A stretch of DNA of 37,501 nt. It comes from Paracoccaceae bacterium (GTDB lineage Bacteria > Pseudomonadota > Alphaproteobacteria > Rhodobacterales > Rhodobacteraceae). The stretch spans positions 1 to 37,501 of the forward strand of contig CANGHD010000015.1 of NCBI GenBank assembly GCA_947453525.1, read 5' to 3'. The notes beneath the pieces were generated by a model. That model worked only from the letters and a program-made list of their open reading frames with translations. It ran no database searches and had not been told where the DNA came from. A program made the position numbers and the translations under genes. Shown here one piece after another: positions 1 to 8,641 of this stretch (within the stretch, counting starts at the first letter, position 1; each line of letters begins with the position of its first letter).

Positions 1-225
1 CAAGCTGCTGCCGACAACGCCGCCGCTGAGCAGGCTGCCGCAGATCAAGTCGCTGCTGATCAGGCCGCTGCTGATCAGGCCGCCGCAGATCAAGCCGCTG
101 CTGATCAGGCCGCTGCTGACCAGGCCGCTGCTGACCAGGCCGCTGCCGACAAAGCCGCCGCAGATCAGGCCGCTGCCGACAAAGCCGCCGCAGATCAAGC
201 CGCTGCCGACAAGGCCGCCGCAGAT
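1..225 (+). repeat. 15-bp tandem repeats coding the AADQA pentad, block 1
   Basis: About fifteen tandem 15-bp units of the form GCC GCT GCT GAT CAG run to about base 225, with synonymous and Gln/Lys (CAG/AAG/AAA) variation. They continue upstream of the window. The unit length is a multiple of three, so copy-number changes keep the frame. Confidence 0.85.
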
Positions 226-1926
226 CAGACAGCGACCGGTGGCACTGCCGCTCCTGCGGATGCCTCGGCGGCGACAGATGCCGCGCCGGCTTTCAAGACC
301 GTGACGACGTCAGATGGCACTGAAGTGATCTGCCTGCCCAACAAGGCCACGGCCTGCCCGGACGGCGCGATATGCGTCGTTGCAGCCAAGACCGCCAAAT
401 GCGCGGCGGCTGCAGAGAACAAAGTTGAAGACCTCGCTGCCGCGGCGGCTGACCAGGCTGCAGCAGACAAGGCCGCAGCGGACAAAGCTGCCGCAGACCA
501 AGCCGCTGCCGATCAGGCCGCAGCAGACAAGGCTGCAGCGGATAAGGCGGCGGCCGACCAGACCGTGACGGATCAGGCCGCCGCCGATCAGGCCGCCGCC
601 GATCAGGCCGCCGCCGACAAGGCCGCCGCCGACAGGGCCGCCGCCGAACAGGCGGCGATGGATGAAGCCAATATCGCCGCCGCCCAGAAGGCCGAGGCAG
701 AGGCTGCAGCCGTCGCCGCCGCCGACCCGACGATCAAACCGGTGGAAGCCCCGGTCGTCGATCAACAGGCAACCCAGACGCTGGAAACCGTGCTGTCCGC
801 CCCCGATGCCGGCGCGGGCACCGATGCCACAGCGCAGGACCCCGCAGCCCCCGTGGCGGCAGCCGCTGCCGAGGGGACCGATCTGACCTTACCCCTCAAG
901 GATCTGAAGGTCGCGCCAGTCTCCAAAGACATCACCGTGACGACCGAGACGGTGACCACTTCCGAAACCCGCTCCTCGTCGCAAGACTTCGCGGCCGCAC
1001 CGGTCAAGGTGGCGCCGGGCAAGAAATCCGGCCTGTCGGATCTGGAAAAGGTCGGCCTTCTGGCGCTTGGGGCTCTGGTCATCGGCACGATGATCAACAA
1101 CAACAAGCAACAGGTCGTCTCCAACACCGGCGACCGGGTCGTCGTCCGGCAAGAGGATGGCACCTATCAGGTCTACAAGGACGACAACTCGCTGCTGCGC
1201 GAACCGGGGTCCAAGGTGACGACGCAGACCTTCAAGGACGGTTCGACCCGTTCCATCGTGGAGCGTCCGGATGGCAGCCAGATCGTGACCGTACGCGACG
1301 CATCCGGCCGGGTTCTGCAGCGTGTGGCCTATGACATCGACGGCAGACCGACGATCCTGATCGATGACCTGCAGCCGGAACGCAGGATCGACGTGACCAA
1401 GCTGCCGGCACCCCGGCCGGATCGCAACAAGATCACCGTGGATGGCAGCGACGCGGCGATGCGGGCGGCGCTGGCCTCGGCGGATGCCGAAGACCTTGGC
1501 CAGAAGTTCTCGCTGCGCCAGATCCGCAACATCAAGGAAGTGCGCTATCTGGCCCCCACGATCGACGTGACAAACATCACGTTCGAAACCGGCTCCGCCG
1601 CGATCCAGCCCAGCGAAGCGCGCAAGCTGGCGAAGCTCGGCCGCTTCATCACCAACATGATCGACGAGAACCCCGGCGAGGTCTTCCTTGTGGAAGGCCA
1701 TACCGACGCGGTGGGCTCTGCCGCCTCCAACCTTGCGCTGTCGGACCGGCGCGCGGAATCGGTGGCCAAGGCGCTGACCGAGTATTTCCAGGTGCCGCCG
1801 GAAAATCTGGTGGTGCAGGGCTATGGCGAAAGCGAACTGGTGGTGGACAGTGCTGGCGATGAACGCGCCAACCGCCGGGTCGCGGTGCGGATCATCACGC
1901 CGCTGCTGCAGCAAGCCGCCGAGTAA
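1..1926 (+). CDS. OmpA-family protein with Ala-rich pentapeptide repeats (5' end cut off)
   Basis: The reading frame is open from base 1, so the start lies upstream of the window; 641 codons plus stop are present. Residues 1-75 and about 145-220 (window numbering) are near-perfect repeats of the pentad AADQA/AADKA. Between them sits a Thr/Ala-rich linker and a short module with four cysteines (CLPNKATAC then PDGAIC, then a fourth Cys). A hydrophobic segment near residues 350-365 (GLLALGALVIGTM) could be a membrane anchor. The C-terminal 120 residues are an OmpA-like peptidoglycan-binding domain (FETGSAAI, VEGHTDAVGS, LSDRRAESVA, QGYGES, ANRRVAVRI). By family, the OmpA domain binds diaminopimelate in peptidoglycan; the repeats may act as a helical spacer across the periplasm, which is inference. 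A perfect-stem terminator follows 17 bp after the stop. Confidence 0.9.
   Translation, partial: QAAADNAAAEQAAADQVAADQAAADQAAADQAAADQAAADQAAADQAAADKAAADQAAADKAAADQAAADKAAADQTATGGTAAPADASAATDAAPAFKTVTTSDGTEVICLPNKATACPDGAICVVAAKTAKCAAAAENKVEDLAAAAADQAAADKAAADKAAADQAAADQAAADKAAADKAAADQTVTDQAAADQAAADQAAADKAAADRAAAEQAAMDEANIAAAQKAEAEAAAVAAADPTIKPVEAPVVDQQATQTLETVLSAPDAGAGTDATAQDPAAPVAAAAAEGTDLTLPLKDLKVAPVSKDITVTTETVTTSETRSSSQDFAAAPVKVAPGKKSGLSDLEKVGLLALGALVIGTMINNNKQQVVSNTGDRVVVRQEDGTYQVYKDDNSLLREPGSKVTTQTFKDGSTRSIVERPDGSQIVTVRDASGRVLQRVAYDIDGRPTILIDDLQPERRIDVTKLPAPRPDRNKITVDGSDAAMRAALASADAEDLGQKFSLRQIRNIKEVRYLAPTIDVTNITFETGSAAIQPSEARKLAKLGRFITNMIDENPGEVFLVEGHTDAVGSAASNLALSDRRAESVAKALTEYFQVPPENLVVQGYGESELVVDSAGDERANRRVAVRIITPLLQQAAE
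436..660 (+). repeat. 15-bp tandem repeats coding the AADQA pentad, block 2
   Basis: A second block of the same 15-bp unit (GCC GCC GCC GAT CAG and variants, with AAG, AGG or GAA at the last codon), separated from block 1 by a Cys-containing non-repetitive module. Both blocks lie within the OmpA-family gene. Confidence 0.85.
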
Positions 1927-1943
1927 GACGGACCAGCCAAGAC

Positions 1944-1978
1944 ACGCCGCCGGATCTGGTCCGGCGGCGTTTCCTTTT
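1944..1978 (+). terminator. Rho-independent terminator after the OmpA-family gene
   Basis: A perfect 11-bp stem (ACGCCGCCGGA at 1944-1954 with TCCGGCGGCGT at 1960-1970) and a 5-nt loop are followed by TTCCTTTT. It ends the OmpA-gene transcript and separates it from xdhC. Confidence 0.9.
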
Positions 1979-2019
1979 GCTGCGATGGGGTTCACAATGC
2001 CGGCAGAGGTGATGCAGAG

Positions 2020-3012
2020 ATGACCATGACAGACCCCAAGTTTTCCGCCGACCAGATCCCCGAAATCGCCCTGCACTGGCTGCGCGCCGGGCGGCGGCCT
2101 TGGCTTGCCACAGTGGTGGAGACCTGGGGCTCCGCCCCCAGACCCCCGGGGTCGCAGATGGTCGTGGCGTTGGATGGCGGCATGATGGGTTCGGTCTCGG
2201 GCGGTTGTGTCGAGGGCGCCGTGGTGGCAGAGGCGCAATCGGGCGGTCGGGCCCGGCTTTTGACCTATGGCGTGGCCGATGAGGACGCGTTTGCGGTGGG
2301 GCTGGCCTGTGGCGGCACGATCCGCGTGCTGCTGGAACCTCTGGGCGACGGCGAGACAGCCTTGCCGGAGCGCCTCATGGCCGATCTTGTCGCCGCCCGC
2401 GCCGTGCCACAGGCGGTGGCGCTGGTGACGCACCTTGACAGTTTCGCCCGCCGTCTCGTGGCCAAAGGCCACGATCCCGCGGTCGACCGGGCGCTGGCCG
2501 CCGATAAATCGTCCGCCAGCGACGGCGCTTTCGTGGCCGTCCACAACCCGCCCCTGCGGTTGTTCGTGGTGGGCGCGGTACAGATTGCCCAAGCGCTGAT
2601 GCCCATGGCCCGCGCCCTGGGCCATGCGGTGACGCTGATCGACCCGCGCTCGGCCTTCGGCTCGGCAGCGCGGTTTCCCGGAGAGGCCTTGCTGGAGGAG
2701 TGGCCGGACGAGGCGCTGAGCCGGCTGGCGCCCGACAGCCGCAGTGCCATCATCACGCTGACCCATGACGCCAAGCTGGATGATCCGGCGATTGCCTTCG
2801 CCTTGCACGCGCCTGTCTATTACCTCGGCTGCCTCGGCTCGACCCGCACCCATGCCAAGCGTCTGGACCGGCTGCGCGCCCTGGGCTTCAGCGAGGCGGA
2901 GTTGGCGCGCATCCATGCGCCGGCGGGTCTGAACATCGGGGCGAAGTCGCCGGGCGAGATCGCGGTGTCGATCCTGGCCGAGATCACGCAGGTGCTGCGC
3001 AAGGGCGGCTGA
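2020..3012 (+). CDS. xdhC: XdhC/CoxI family molybdenum-enzyme maturation protein
   Basis: 330 residues. The N-terminal XdhC/CoxI domain carries TWGSAPRPPGSQM and the conserved SVSGGCVEGAV. The C-terminal part (from about residue 184) is a Rossmann-type domain starting LRLFVVGAV and ending with YYLGCLGSTRTHAKR and GLNIGAKSPGEIAVSI, as in XdhC. In the family, XdhC binds molybdenum cofactor, promotes its sulfuration and inserts it into xanthine dehydrogenase or related hydroxylases. The start is taken at ATG 2020. No Mo-hydroxylase or other xdh gene is in the window, so its partner enzyme is unknown. It is converging with the P-type ATPase gene, with 92 bp between stops. Confidence 0.88.
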   Translation: MTMTDPKFSADQIPEIALHWLRAGRRPWLATVVETWGSAPRPPGSQMVVALDGGMMGSVSGGCVEGAVVAEAQSGGRARLLTYGVADEDAFAVGLACGGTIRVLLEPLGDGETALPERLMADLVAARAVPQAVALVTHLDSFARRLVAKGHDPAVDRALAADKSSASDGAFVAVHNPPLRLFVVGAVQIAQALMPMARALGHAVTLIDPRSAFGSAARFPGEALLEEWPDEALSRLAPDSRSAIITLTHDAKLDDPAIAFALHAPVYYLGCLGSTRTHAKRLDRLRALGFSEAELARIHAPAGLNIGAKSPGEIAVSILAEITQVLRKGG

Positions 3013-3033
3013 CGCGGTACGGGTGCCCGGCCT

Positions 3034-3092
3034 CGAGGGCTTTCACACCCCCGGACCCGCGTGCGATATTTGTGGACCGATGAATGGGAGTG
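3034..3092 (+). repeat. Intergenic 3'-end repeat, copy 1
   Basis: The spacer between the convergent xdhC and ATPase genes contains TTTCACACCCCCGGACCC, then a CGATATTTG core and CGATGAATGGG. It aligns well with the copy at 19679 (TTTCACACCTCCCCGGACCC then GAGTATTTCC). It belongs to a dispersed family described in the findings. Confidence 0.6.
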
Positions 3093-3104
3093 TACGGAGG
3101 CTTT

Positions 3105-4982
3105 TCAGGTGGTGCGGATCGGGTCGACCAAGAGGCGCAGGCCGTTGAGCACCACCAGAAGCGTGCCGCCTTCGTGGCCGATCACCGCAAGCGGCAGCGG
3201 CAGATGGAAGAACAACCCTCCAGTGACCAGCACCACCATGGCGCCGATGGCGAAGGTCAGGTTCTGGCGGATGATGCGCATCGTGCGTCGGGCGAGGCGA
3301 TGGGCTGCGGCCAGACGCTGCATGTCTTCTGACAGCAGGGCCACATCGGCGGCCTGCAGGGCGACCTCGCTTCCGGCAGCCCCCATCGCGATGCCGACAT
3401 CGGCGCGGGCCAGAGCAGCCGCGTCGTTCACGCCGTCGCCGACGAAGGCGACCTTGGTTACGCGGGCCAGTTCATCGACCAACATCACCTTGTCCTGCGG
3501 CAGCATGTCGGCATGGACCTCGGCCTCGGTTATACCCAGCGTCTGGGCGATGCGCAGGGCCACCGGACGGCGGTCACCGGTCATCATCACGATCTGGCTT
3601 ATGCCATCGCGCCGCAGGGCCGCAATCCCGGCTTGCGAGGTGGCGCGGGGCTGATCGGCCACAGCAATGGCGCCCAAAAGGCGCGGGCCACGACCAAAAT
3701 AGACGACTGTATGGCTTCCCGATGCCATCTCGGTCAGTGTGACGTGATCCAGAGCAGCACCCATGCGCGCCACCATGCGCGGATTGCCGGCCCAGAGCTG
3801 GCCTTCCGCGTCCGCGCCGGTGATGCCTTCGGAAGGAGAGGTGACGACGTCGTTCACCACCGCTGCGGTCAGGCCCCGCTTGGTCATCTCGCGCCGGATT
3901 GCGCCGGCGATAGGATGTTCGGAATGCGCCTCGATCCCGGCAAGCAGCGGCAGGAAACTCGACGCGTCGCCTTCAAGTGCCACCACGGATGTCACTTCCG
4001 CGCGGCCGGTGGTCAGAGTGCCGGTCTTGTCGAAGGCGAAGGTCTTGACCTCGGCCAGCCGCTCCAGCGCGGCCCCGCCCTTGAACAGAACTCCGCCGCG
4101 TGCTGCAACGGACAGGGCGGACAGGATGGCAGCCGGAACCGAGATCACCACCGCGCAAGGCGACGCCGCCACCAGCAACGTCGCCGCCTGATAGAGGGCC
4201 TGCGCCTGTGGGATGCCCATCCAGAGCATCACCAGGAAGGCCGTGACCGACCCCACCAGAACCGCCACCGTATAGCGCTGGCCGAACCAGTCGCTGAACC
4301 GCTCGGACGGGGCCTTCATGCCCTGCGCCTCGGTCACCAGGGCGATCATGCGGGCGACGGTGGATTGGTCGAGTGTGCGCGAGACTTCCATCGTCAGGAC
4401 CGCGTTCAGGTTCACGGTCGCCTCGTGCAGCTTCGATCCCGGTTCCTTGGCGACGGGAACCGATTCCCCGGTAATCGTGCTTTCGTCGATCTCTCCCACG
4501 CCTTCGGACAGCACACCGTCGACCGGCACCCGCGCACCGGGGCGCAGCACGACGTGGTCACCGGGGGCAAGGTCGCGCACCGCCACCTCTTCAACCCGGC
4601 CTGCCACCACACGCAAGGCGGTTTCCGGTCGCAGCGCCATCAGCGCCTCCACCGCGCGGCGGGCCTTGCCGAGCGCGCGGTGTTCCAGCGTGCCCGACAG
4701 CGAGAAGAGGGCCAGCAGCACCGCCCCCTCCAGCACCGCGCCGACCGAGGCCGCAGCCAAAGCCGCCACCACCATCAGAAGATCGATATCCAGACGGAAC
4801 TTGCCTAACAACTCCTTCAGCGCCTCGATTCCGGCAGGCACGCCGCCGGCGAGATAGGCGAGGATCAGGGCGCCGGACACCAGCACCTCGGGCAATGGCA
4901 TGGCAAAGCGGGACACCATCGCCACCGCCAGACCAAGGATGGTCAGCAGCGTCAGCCCCAGGTCGCGTGTGTCGTCGGTCAT
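3105..4982 (-). CDS. P1B-4-type heavy-metal-transporting P-type ATPase (CoaT/CtpD-like)
   Basis: 625 residues, typical length for the subgroup. Motifs in order: actuator-domain TGES (about 168), the SPC metal site in transmembrane helix 4 (S274-P275-C276), phosphorylation motif DKTGTLT with D318, HSEHP for nucleotide binding, GDGVNDAAAL hinge, and HEGGT near residue 603 in the last helix. SPC with HEGGT marks the P1B-4 subgroup, whose studied members export Co2+, Fe2+ or Zn2+ rather than Cu+. There is no N-terminal metal-binding domain and the start is close to the first helix, also usual for P1B-4. Start ATG at 4982 is preceded by GGAGAG. It is transcribed alone, away from alr. The exact metal cannot be read from sequence, and no metal-sensing regulator is adjacent. 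Confidence 0.9.
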   Translation of the reverse strand: MTDDTRDLGLTLLTILGLAVAMVSRFAMPLPEVLVSGALILAYLAGGVPAGIEALKELLGKFRLDIDLLMVVAALAAASVGAVLEGAVLLALFSLSGTLEHRALGKARRAVEALMALRPETALRVVAGRVEEVAVRDLAPGDHVVLRPGARVPVDGVLSEGVGEIDESTITGESVPVAKEPGSKLHEATVNLNAVLTMEVSRTLDQSTVARMIALVTEAQGMKAPSERFSDWFGQRYTVAVLVGSVTAFLVMLWMGIPQAQALYQAATLLVAASPCAVVISVPAAILSALSVAARGGVLFKGGAALERLAEVKTFAFDKTGTLTTGRAEVTSVVALEGDASSFLPLLAGIEAHSEHPIAGAIRREMTKRGLTAAVVNDVVTSPSEGITGADAEGQLWAGNPRMVARMGAALDHVTLTEMASGSHTVVYFGRGPRLLGAIAVADQPRATSQAGIAALRRDGISQIVMMTGDRRPVALRIAQTLGITEAEVHADMLPQDKVMLVDELARVTKVAFVGDGVNDAAALARADVGIAMGAAGSEVALQAADVALLSEDMQRLAAAHRLARRTMRIIRQNLTFAIGAMVVLVTGGLFFHLPLPLAVIGHEGGTLLVVLNGLRLLVDPIRTT

Positions 4983-5101
4983 CCGTCTCTCCTGCCCTGT
5001 CGTCAGGCTATAGCATGGCGGATAACCGCCCCAGAGGCGCTAACGTCGCAGAGGGCCAAATTCCCCCTTGACCCCGCGCCCGCGCCTGTCAAAACCGCCG
5101 C

Positions 5102-6154
5102 ATGGCTGTCGCATCCCTAACCATAGACCTTGACGCCCTGACCGCCAACTGGCGGGCACTGGACCGTGCCTCGGCCTCTGGCGTGCAGACGGCGGGCGTG
5201 GTGAAGGCGGATGCTTACGGCCTTGGCGTGGGGCCGGTGGTGCGGGCTCTGGCCCATGCCGGGGCGCGGCGGTTTTTTGTCGCCGCAACGGAAGAGGGTG
5301 TCGAGGTCCGCAAGGTGCTGGGACCGGGCCCGCAGATCAACATCCTGTCCGGCCACATGGCGGGCGACACGGCCATGATCCGTGACCATGACCTGACGCC
5401 GATGTTGAACAGCCTCGATCAGGTAACCCGCCATCTGGAAGCCCTGCCGGGCCATGCCTTTGGCATCCAGCTTGATACCGGCATGAACCGCCTTGGCATG
5501 GAAGAGCCCGAGTGGGAGGCCGCCGCCCCCTTCGTGCTGGAGGCAGGGCCGGACCTGCTGATGTCGCATCTGGCCTGCGCCGATGACCCCGATCACGCGC
5601 TGAACGAGGTGCAACTGGCCAATTTCCACGCCATGACCGATGGCTCTGGCGTGGCGCGCAGCTTGGCCGCTACGGGGGGTATTGTGTTGGGCCCGGCCTA
5701 TCACTTCGACCTGACCCGCCCCGGCATAGGCCTTTATGGCGGCAGGCCCTACGAGGGCGCGGCCCCCGTGATCCGCCTGACGCTTCCTGTTGTGCAGACG
5801 CGTCTTGTCGCGGCGGGGGAAGGTGTGGGTTATTCCAGCACATGGATTGCCAGAAAGCCAAGCCTGATTGCCACCGTGCAGGGCGGCTATGCCGATGGCA
5901 TTCTGCGCAGCCTGTCGGGCCGCGCCACGCTCTGGGCCGGGGATGTGCCTTGTCCGCTGGTGGGCCGGGTCTCGATGGACCTGATCACGGTCGATGTCAG
6001 CCACCTTGGCCATGCGCCCGAGGCGCTGGACCTGATCGGCCCGAACCAAAGCGTCGACCAACTGGCCGATGTGGCCGGGACGATCGGATATGAACTGTTG
6101 ACCCGCCTCGCCTCGCGCCTTGAGCGCCGCTTTGTCGGGGGACCGCGCGGATGA
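5102..6154 (+). CDS. alr: Alanine racemase
   Basis: 350 residues. PLP-dependent conversion of L- to D-alanine for peptidoglycan. The PLP lysine is K35 in [10 protein letters not shown]; the second catalytic base is Y263 in [18 protein letters not shown] near the C-terminus is the conserved dimer/active-site segment; [10 protein letters not shown] is also conserved. Its stop overlaps the start of the MlaE-like permease by 4 bp (ATGA), suggesting translational coupling in an alr-mlaE-mlaF operon. It is slightly shorter than many bacterial Alr proteins but lacks no obvious motif. Confidence 0.95.
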   Translation: MAVASLTIDLDALTANWRALDRASASGVQTAGVVKADAYGLGVGPVVRALAHAGARRFFVAATEEGVEVRKVLGPGPQINILSGHMAGDTAMIRDHDLTPMLNSLDQVTRHLEALPGHAFGIQLDTGMNRLGMEEPEWEAAAPFVLEAGPDLLMSHLACADDPDHALNEVQLANFHAMTDGSGVARSLAATGGIVLGPAYHFDLTRPGIGLYGGRPYEGAAPVIRLTLPVVQTRLVAAGEGVGYSSTWIARKPSLIATVQGGYADGILRSLSGRATLWAGDVPCPLVGRVSMDLITVDVSHLGHAPEALDLIGPNQSVDQLADVAGTIGYELLTRLASRLERRFVGGPRG

Positions 6155-6930
6155 TCGGCGCGGTTCTGGCGCGTATCGGGCGACCGGTGCTGGCGGTTCT
6201 GGCCGGTTTTGGCCGGGTGGTGCTGTTCGCCCTTGATACCCTGCGCCACCTGCTGACCCCGCCGTTCTACTGGCGTGAGTTCTGGGCGTCATTGCTGCAA
6301 ATCGGCTGGTTCTCGTTGCCTGTCGTCGGCCTGACCGCGTTTTTCACCGGTGGTGCCTTGGCATTGCAAATCTATTCCGGCGGCTCGCGCTTTTCGGCTG
6401 AAGCCGTGGTGCCCCAGATCGTCGCGATCGGCATGGCGCGCGAACTGGGGCCGGTGCTGGGTGGGTTGATGGTGGCGGCGCGGGTTGCCTCCTCGATTGC
6501 CGCCGAGATCGGCACGATGAAAGTGACCGAGCAGATTGACGCCTTGGTAACGCTGTCGACCCATCCGATGAAATATCTGACCGTGCCGCGCGTGCTGGCC
6601 GCCACCCTTGCCGTGCCGGTTCTGGTGGCGGTGGGCGACAGCATCGGGATTTCCGGCGGCTGGCTGGTGGGGATCACCAAGCTGGGCTTCAACTCTGCGA
6701 CCTACCTCAAGAACACCACCGATTTTCTGGAGTTCTGGGACGTCGGTTCCGGTCTGGTCAAGGGCGCGGTGTTCGGCTTCATCGTGGCGCTGATGGGCTG
6801 CTATGCCGGGATGAACTCTGGCCGTGGCGCGCAGGGCGTGGGGGCGGCCACGAAGTCGGCGGTGGTGGCGGCCTCGGTGCTGATCCTCGCGGCCAACTAT
6901 GTGCTGACCGGATTGTTCTTTTCATCATGA
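6151..6930 (+). CDS. mlaE: MlaE-family lipid ABC transporter permease
   Basis: 259 residues, with several hydrophobic helices. It contains the family core [25 protein letters not shown] then [16 protein letters not shown] and [14 protein letters not shown], which are hallmarks of MlaE/YrbE permeases. MlaE works with MlaF in moving phospholipids between inner and outer membrane via an MCE-domain partner (MlaD). It begins inside the alr stop and its own stop overlaps mlaF by 4 bp. No mlaD or mlaC is adjacent, so the MCE partner must be encoded elsewhere or the complex differs. Confidence 0.93.
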   Translation: MIGAVLARIGRPVLAVLAGFGRVVLFALDTLRHLLTPPFYWREFWASLLQIGWFSLPVVGLTAFFTGGALALQIYSGGSRFSAEAVVPQIVAIGMARELGPVLGGLMVAARVASSIAAEIGTMKVTEQIDALVTLSTHPMKYLTVPRVLAATLAVPVLVAVGDSIGISGGWLVGITKLGFNSATYLKNTTDFLEFWDVGSGLVKGAVFGFIVALMGCYAGMNSGRGAQGVGAATKSAVVAASVLILAANYVLTGLFFSS

Positions 6931-7673
6931 TCACCCTCACGGATGTGCACAAGGCCTTCGGCAACAACCACGTTCTGCGGGGCCTGGATCTTGTGATCCC
7001 CAAGGGCGAAAGCATGGTGATCATCGGCGGGTCGGGAACCGGCAAATCGGTGCTGCTGAAATGCATCCTTGGGTTGGTCCACCCCGACCAAGGCACCATC
7101 ACGCTGGAGGGGCAGGACGTCACACGCGGCGACCGCGATGCCTTCCTCGCCAGGTTCGGCATGCTGTTTCAGGGTGGCGCCTTGTTCGACTCGCTGCGCG
7201 TCTGGGAGAATGTGGGTTTCCGGCTGGTGCGCGGTTCCAAGCCGATGAACAAGGATCAGGCCCGCGAGGTGGCGATCGAAAAGCTGCGCCGCGTCGGGTT
7301 GAAACCCAATGTGGCCGATCTGTATCCGGCGGAACTGTCGGGCGGCATGCAAAAGCGCGTGGGTCTGGCGCGGGCGATTGCGGCAGAGCCCGAGGTTATC
7401 TTCTTTGACGAACCCACCACCGGCCTTGACCCGATCATGTCCGGCGTCATCAACACCCTGATCCGCGAGATCGTTCTGGAAATGGGCGTCACGGCGATGA
7501 CGATCACGCATGACATGACCTCGGTCCGCGCCATCGCCGACCGGGTGGCCATGCTGCATGACGGGCTTATCCGCTGGACCGGCCCTGTGGCCGATATGGA
7601 CGCCGCACCAGACCCTTACCTGCAACAGTTCATCCATGGCCGTGCCGAAGGCCCGATCGAATCTGTCCGCTAA
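6927..7673 (+). CDS. mlaF: MlaF-family lipid ABC transporter ATP-binding protein
   Basis: 248 residues. Walker A GGSGTGKSVLL with K40, a Q-loop at GMLFQGGALFDSL, signature LSGGMQKRVGLARA from about residue 137, Walker B VIFFDEPTTGLDP with D161/E162, and the H-loop ITHDM. GALFDSL and the signature LSGGMQKR are typical of MlaF. It is the ATPase for the permease encoded just upstream (4-bp overlap). It is the last gene of the alr operon; 164 bp of spacer follow. Confidence 0.94.
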   Translation: MITLTDVHKAFGNNHVLRGLDLVIPKGESMVIIGGSGTGKSVLLKCILGLVHPDQGTITLEGQDVTRGDRDAFLARFGMLFQGGALFDSLRVWENVGFRLVRGSKPMNKDQAREVAIEKLRRVGLKPNVADLYPAELSGGMQKRVGLARAIAAEPEVIFFDEPTTGLDPIMSGVINTLIREIVLEMGVTAMTITHDMTSVRAIADRVAMLHDGLIRWTGPVADMDAAPDPYLQQFIHGRAEGPIESVR

Positions 7674-7710
7674 TCCATCGCAACGCCAGTTTCCCGCTCT
7701 GGTTGAGGTT

Positions 7711-7731
7711 TTGTTTCGCGAACCGAAACAA
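7711..7731. promoter_or_regulatory. 21-bp inverted repeat in the spacer after mlaF
   Basis: Arms TTGTTTCG (7711-7718) and CGAAACAA (7724-7731) are perfectly complementary around a 5-nt centre, in an AT-richer part of the 164-bp spacer. No T-run follows on either strand, so it is not a standard terminator; an operator or an RNA hairpin ahead of the next gene is possible. Confidence 0.45.
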
Positions 7732-7837
7732 TAGAGGTTAATCTTCAGGTTTTTGATCAACAGCCGAGGCCAAGACACGAAAATCATTGCCAAACCCGCA
7801 AACTTTGCCTTCACTTTGCCGCATTCGGGAGCGTGCG

Positions 7838-8611
7838 ATGCCAGTGACATTGAACGAGACGTTGCGACAGCTGCAGGGTTGGGTTGGACAGTTCGTTCAG
7901 GGGCTCATTGTCTTTTCGGCCCTGGGCCTGACACTGGCCAGCGTGGCGGCGTGTCTGGGTCTTCTGCCTTGGCCCGACCTTTTCCTGTCCTACGCTGGCC
8001 GGCCAGTGCCGATGGCCGGCATGTGGGCGCAGCTTGCGCTGACCGGGTTGGCGCTGGCGCTGGTGTTCTACCTGCCCGCCCTGCTGCGTGTGATAAGACT
8101 GGAGCGCAGCCACCGCTCTTTCGCCGTGGGCATGGAAGATGTGGCCCGCGCCTACCGCATCGCCCATGCCGCGGACCGCACCGGGGTCTTCGCCCTGTCG
8201 GCCGAGTTCGACTCGATGCGCGCCCGCTTTGACCATCTGCGCCAGCACCCCGATCTGGGCGCGCTGGAACCGGAACTGCTTCACCTTGCGGCTGCAATGA
8301 GCTTTCTGTCACGCGACCTTGCCCGCACCTATTCCGACGACAAGGTGGCGCGCGCGCGCCTCTTCCTGACACAGCGGCAGGAAGAGGCGCATGCCCTGAC
8401 CGACCGTATCAGCGCCGCCCGCCGCACCTGCGATGAACTGCGCCGCTGGTTGGCCGATGTCGAGGCCGAGGAGCGCAGCGCCCATCTGCAGATCCGCCGT
8501 CTGGACGCGGATCTTAAGGAGATTTTGCCCACCCTCGGCTACGACTTCGACCAGGAGGATATCGCCGCCGCCAATGTCGTCAGCCTGACCAAACCCGGCA
8601 AGCAGACTTGA
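7838..8611 (+). CDS. Two-helix membrane protein with C-terminal coiled coil, function unknown
   Basis: 257 residues from ATG 7838, preceded by GGGAG at 6-nt spacing; an ATG-like extension of 17 codons upstream lacks such a site. Two hydrophobic segments lie at about residues 21-45 (FVQGLIVFSALGLTLASVAA) and 63-84 (WAQLALTGLALALVFYLPAL), followed by a long charged helical region with heptad-like pattern to the end (DRISAARRTCDELRRWLADV). From memory, homologues in Rhodobacterales are sometimes labelled DNA repair protein, but no nuclease, helicase or DNA-binding motif is visible and that label should not be trusted. It precedes a PqiA-like gene and radA, all on the same strand. Confidence 0.75.
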   Translation: MPVTLNETLRQLQGWVGQFVQGLIVFSALGLTLASVAACLGLLPWPDLFLSYAGRPVPMAGMWAQLALTGLALALVFYLPALLRVIRLERSHRSFAVGMEDVARAYRIAHAADRTGVFALSAEFDSMRARFDHLRQHPDLGALEPELLHLAAAMSFLSRDLARTYSDDKVARARLFLTQRQEEAHALTDRISAARRTCDELRRWLADVEAEERSAHLQIRRLDADLKEILPTLGYDFDQEDIAAANVVSLTKPGKQT

Positions 8612-8641
8612 CCTCGGGCCCCGTGTGCCCATCTTGGCATC

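Noticed and set aside
1-660. Direct repeats that might suggest a CRISPR array or VNTR
   Set aside because: The units are 15 bp, contiguous and in frame with the OmpA gene; there are no spacers, so they are coding repeats.
889-2916. Long minus-strand open frame opposite the OmpA and xdhC genes
   Set aside because: It is a shadow of high-GC coding sequence: rich in Arg, His, Gln and Gly, no domain recognised, and both genes on the other strand have clear motifs.
3513-4808. Long plus-strand open frame within the P-type ATPase gene
   Set aside because: Antisense shadow; composition is Arg/His/Gln-rich and the minus strand encodes a complete ATPase.
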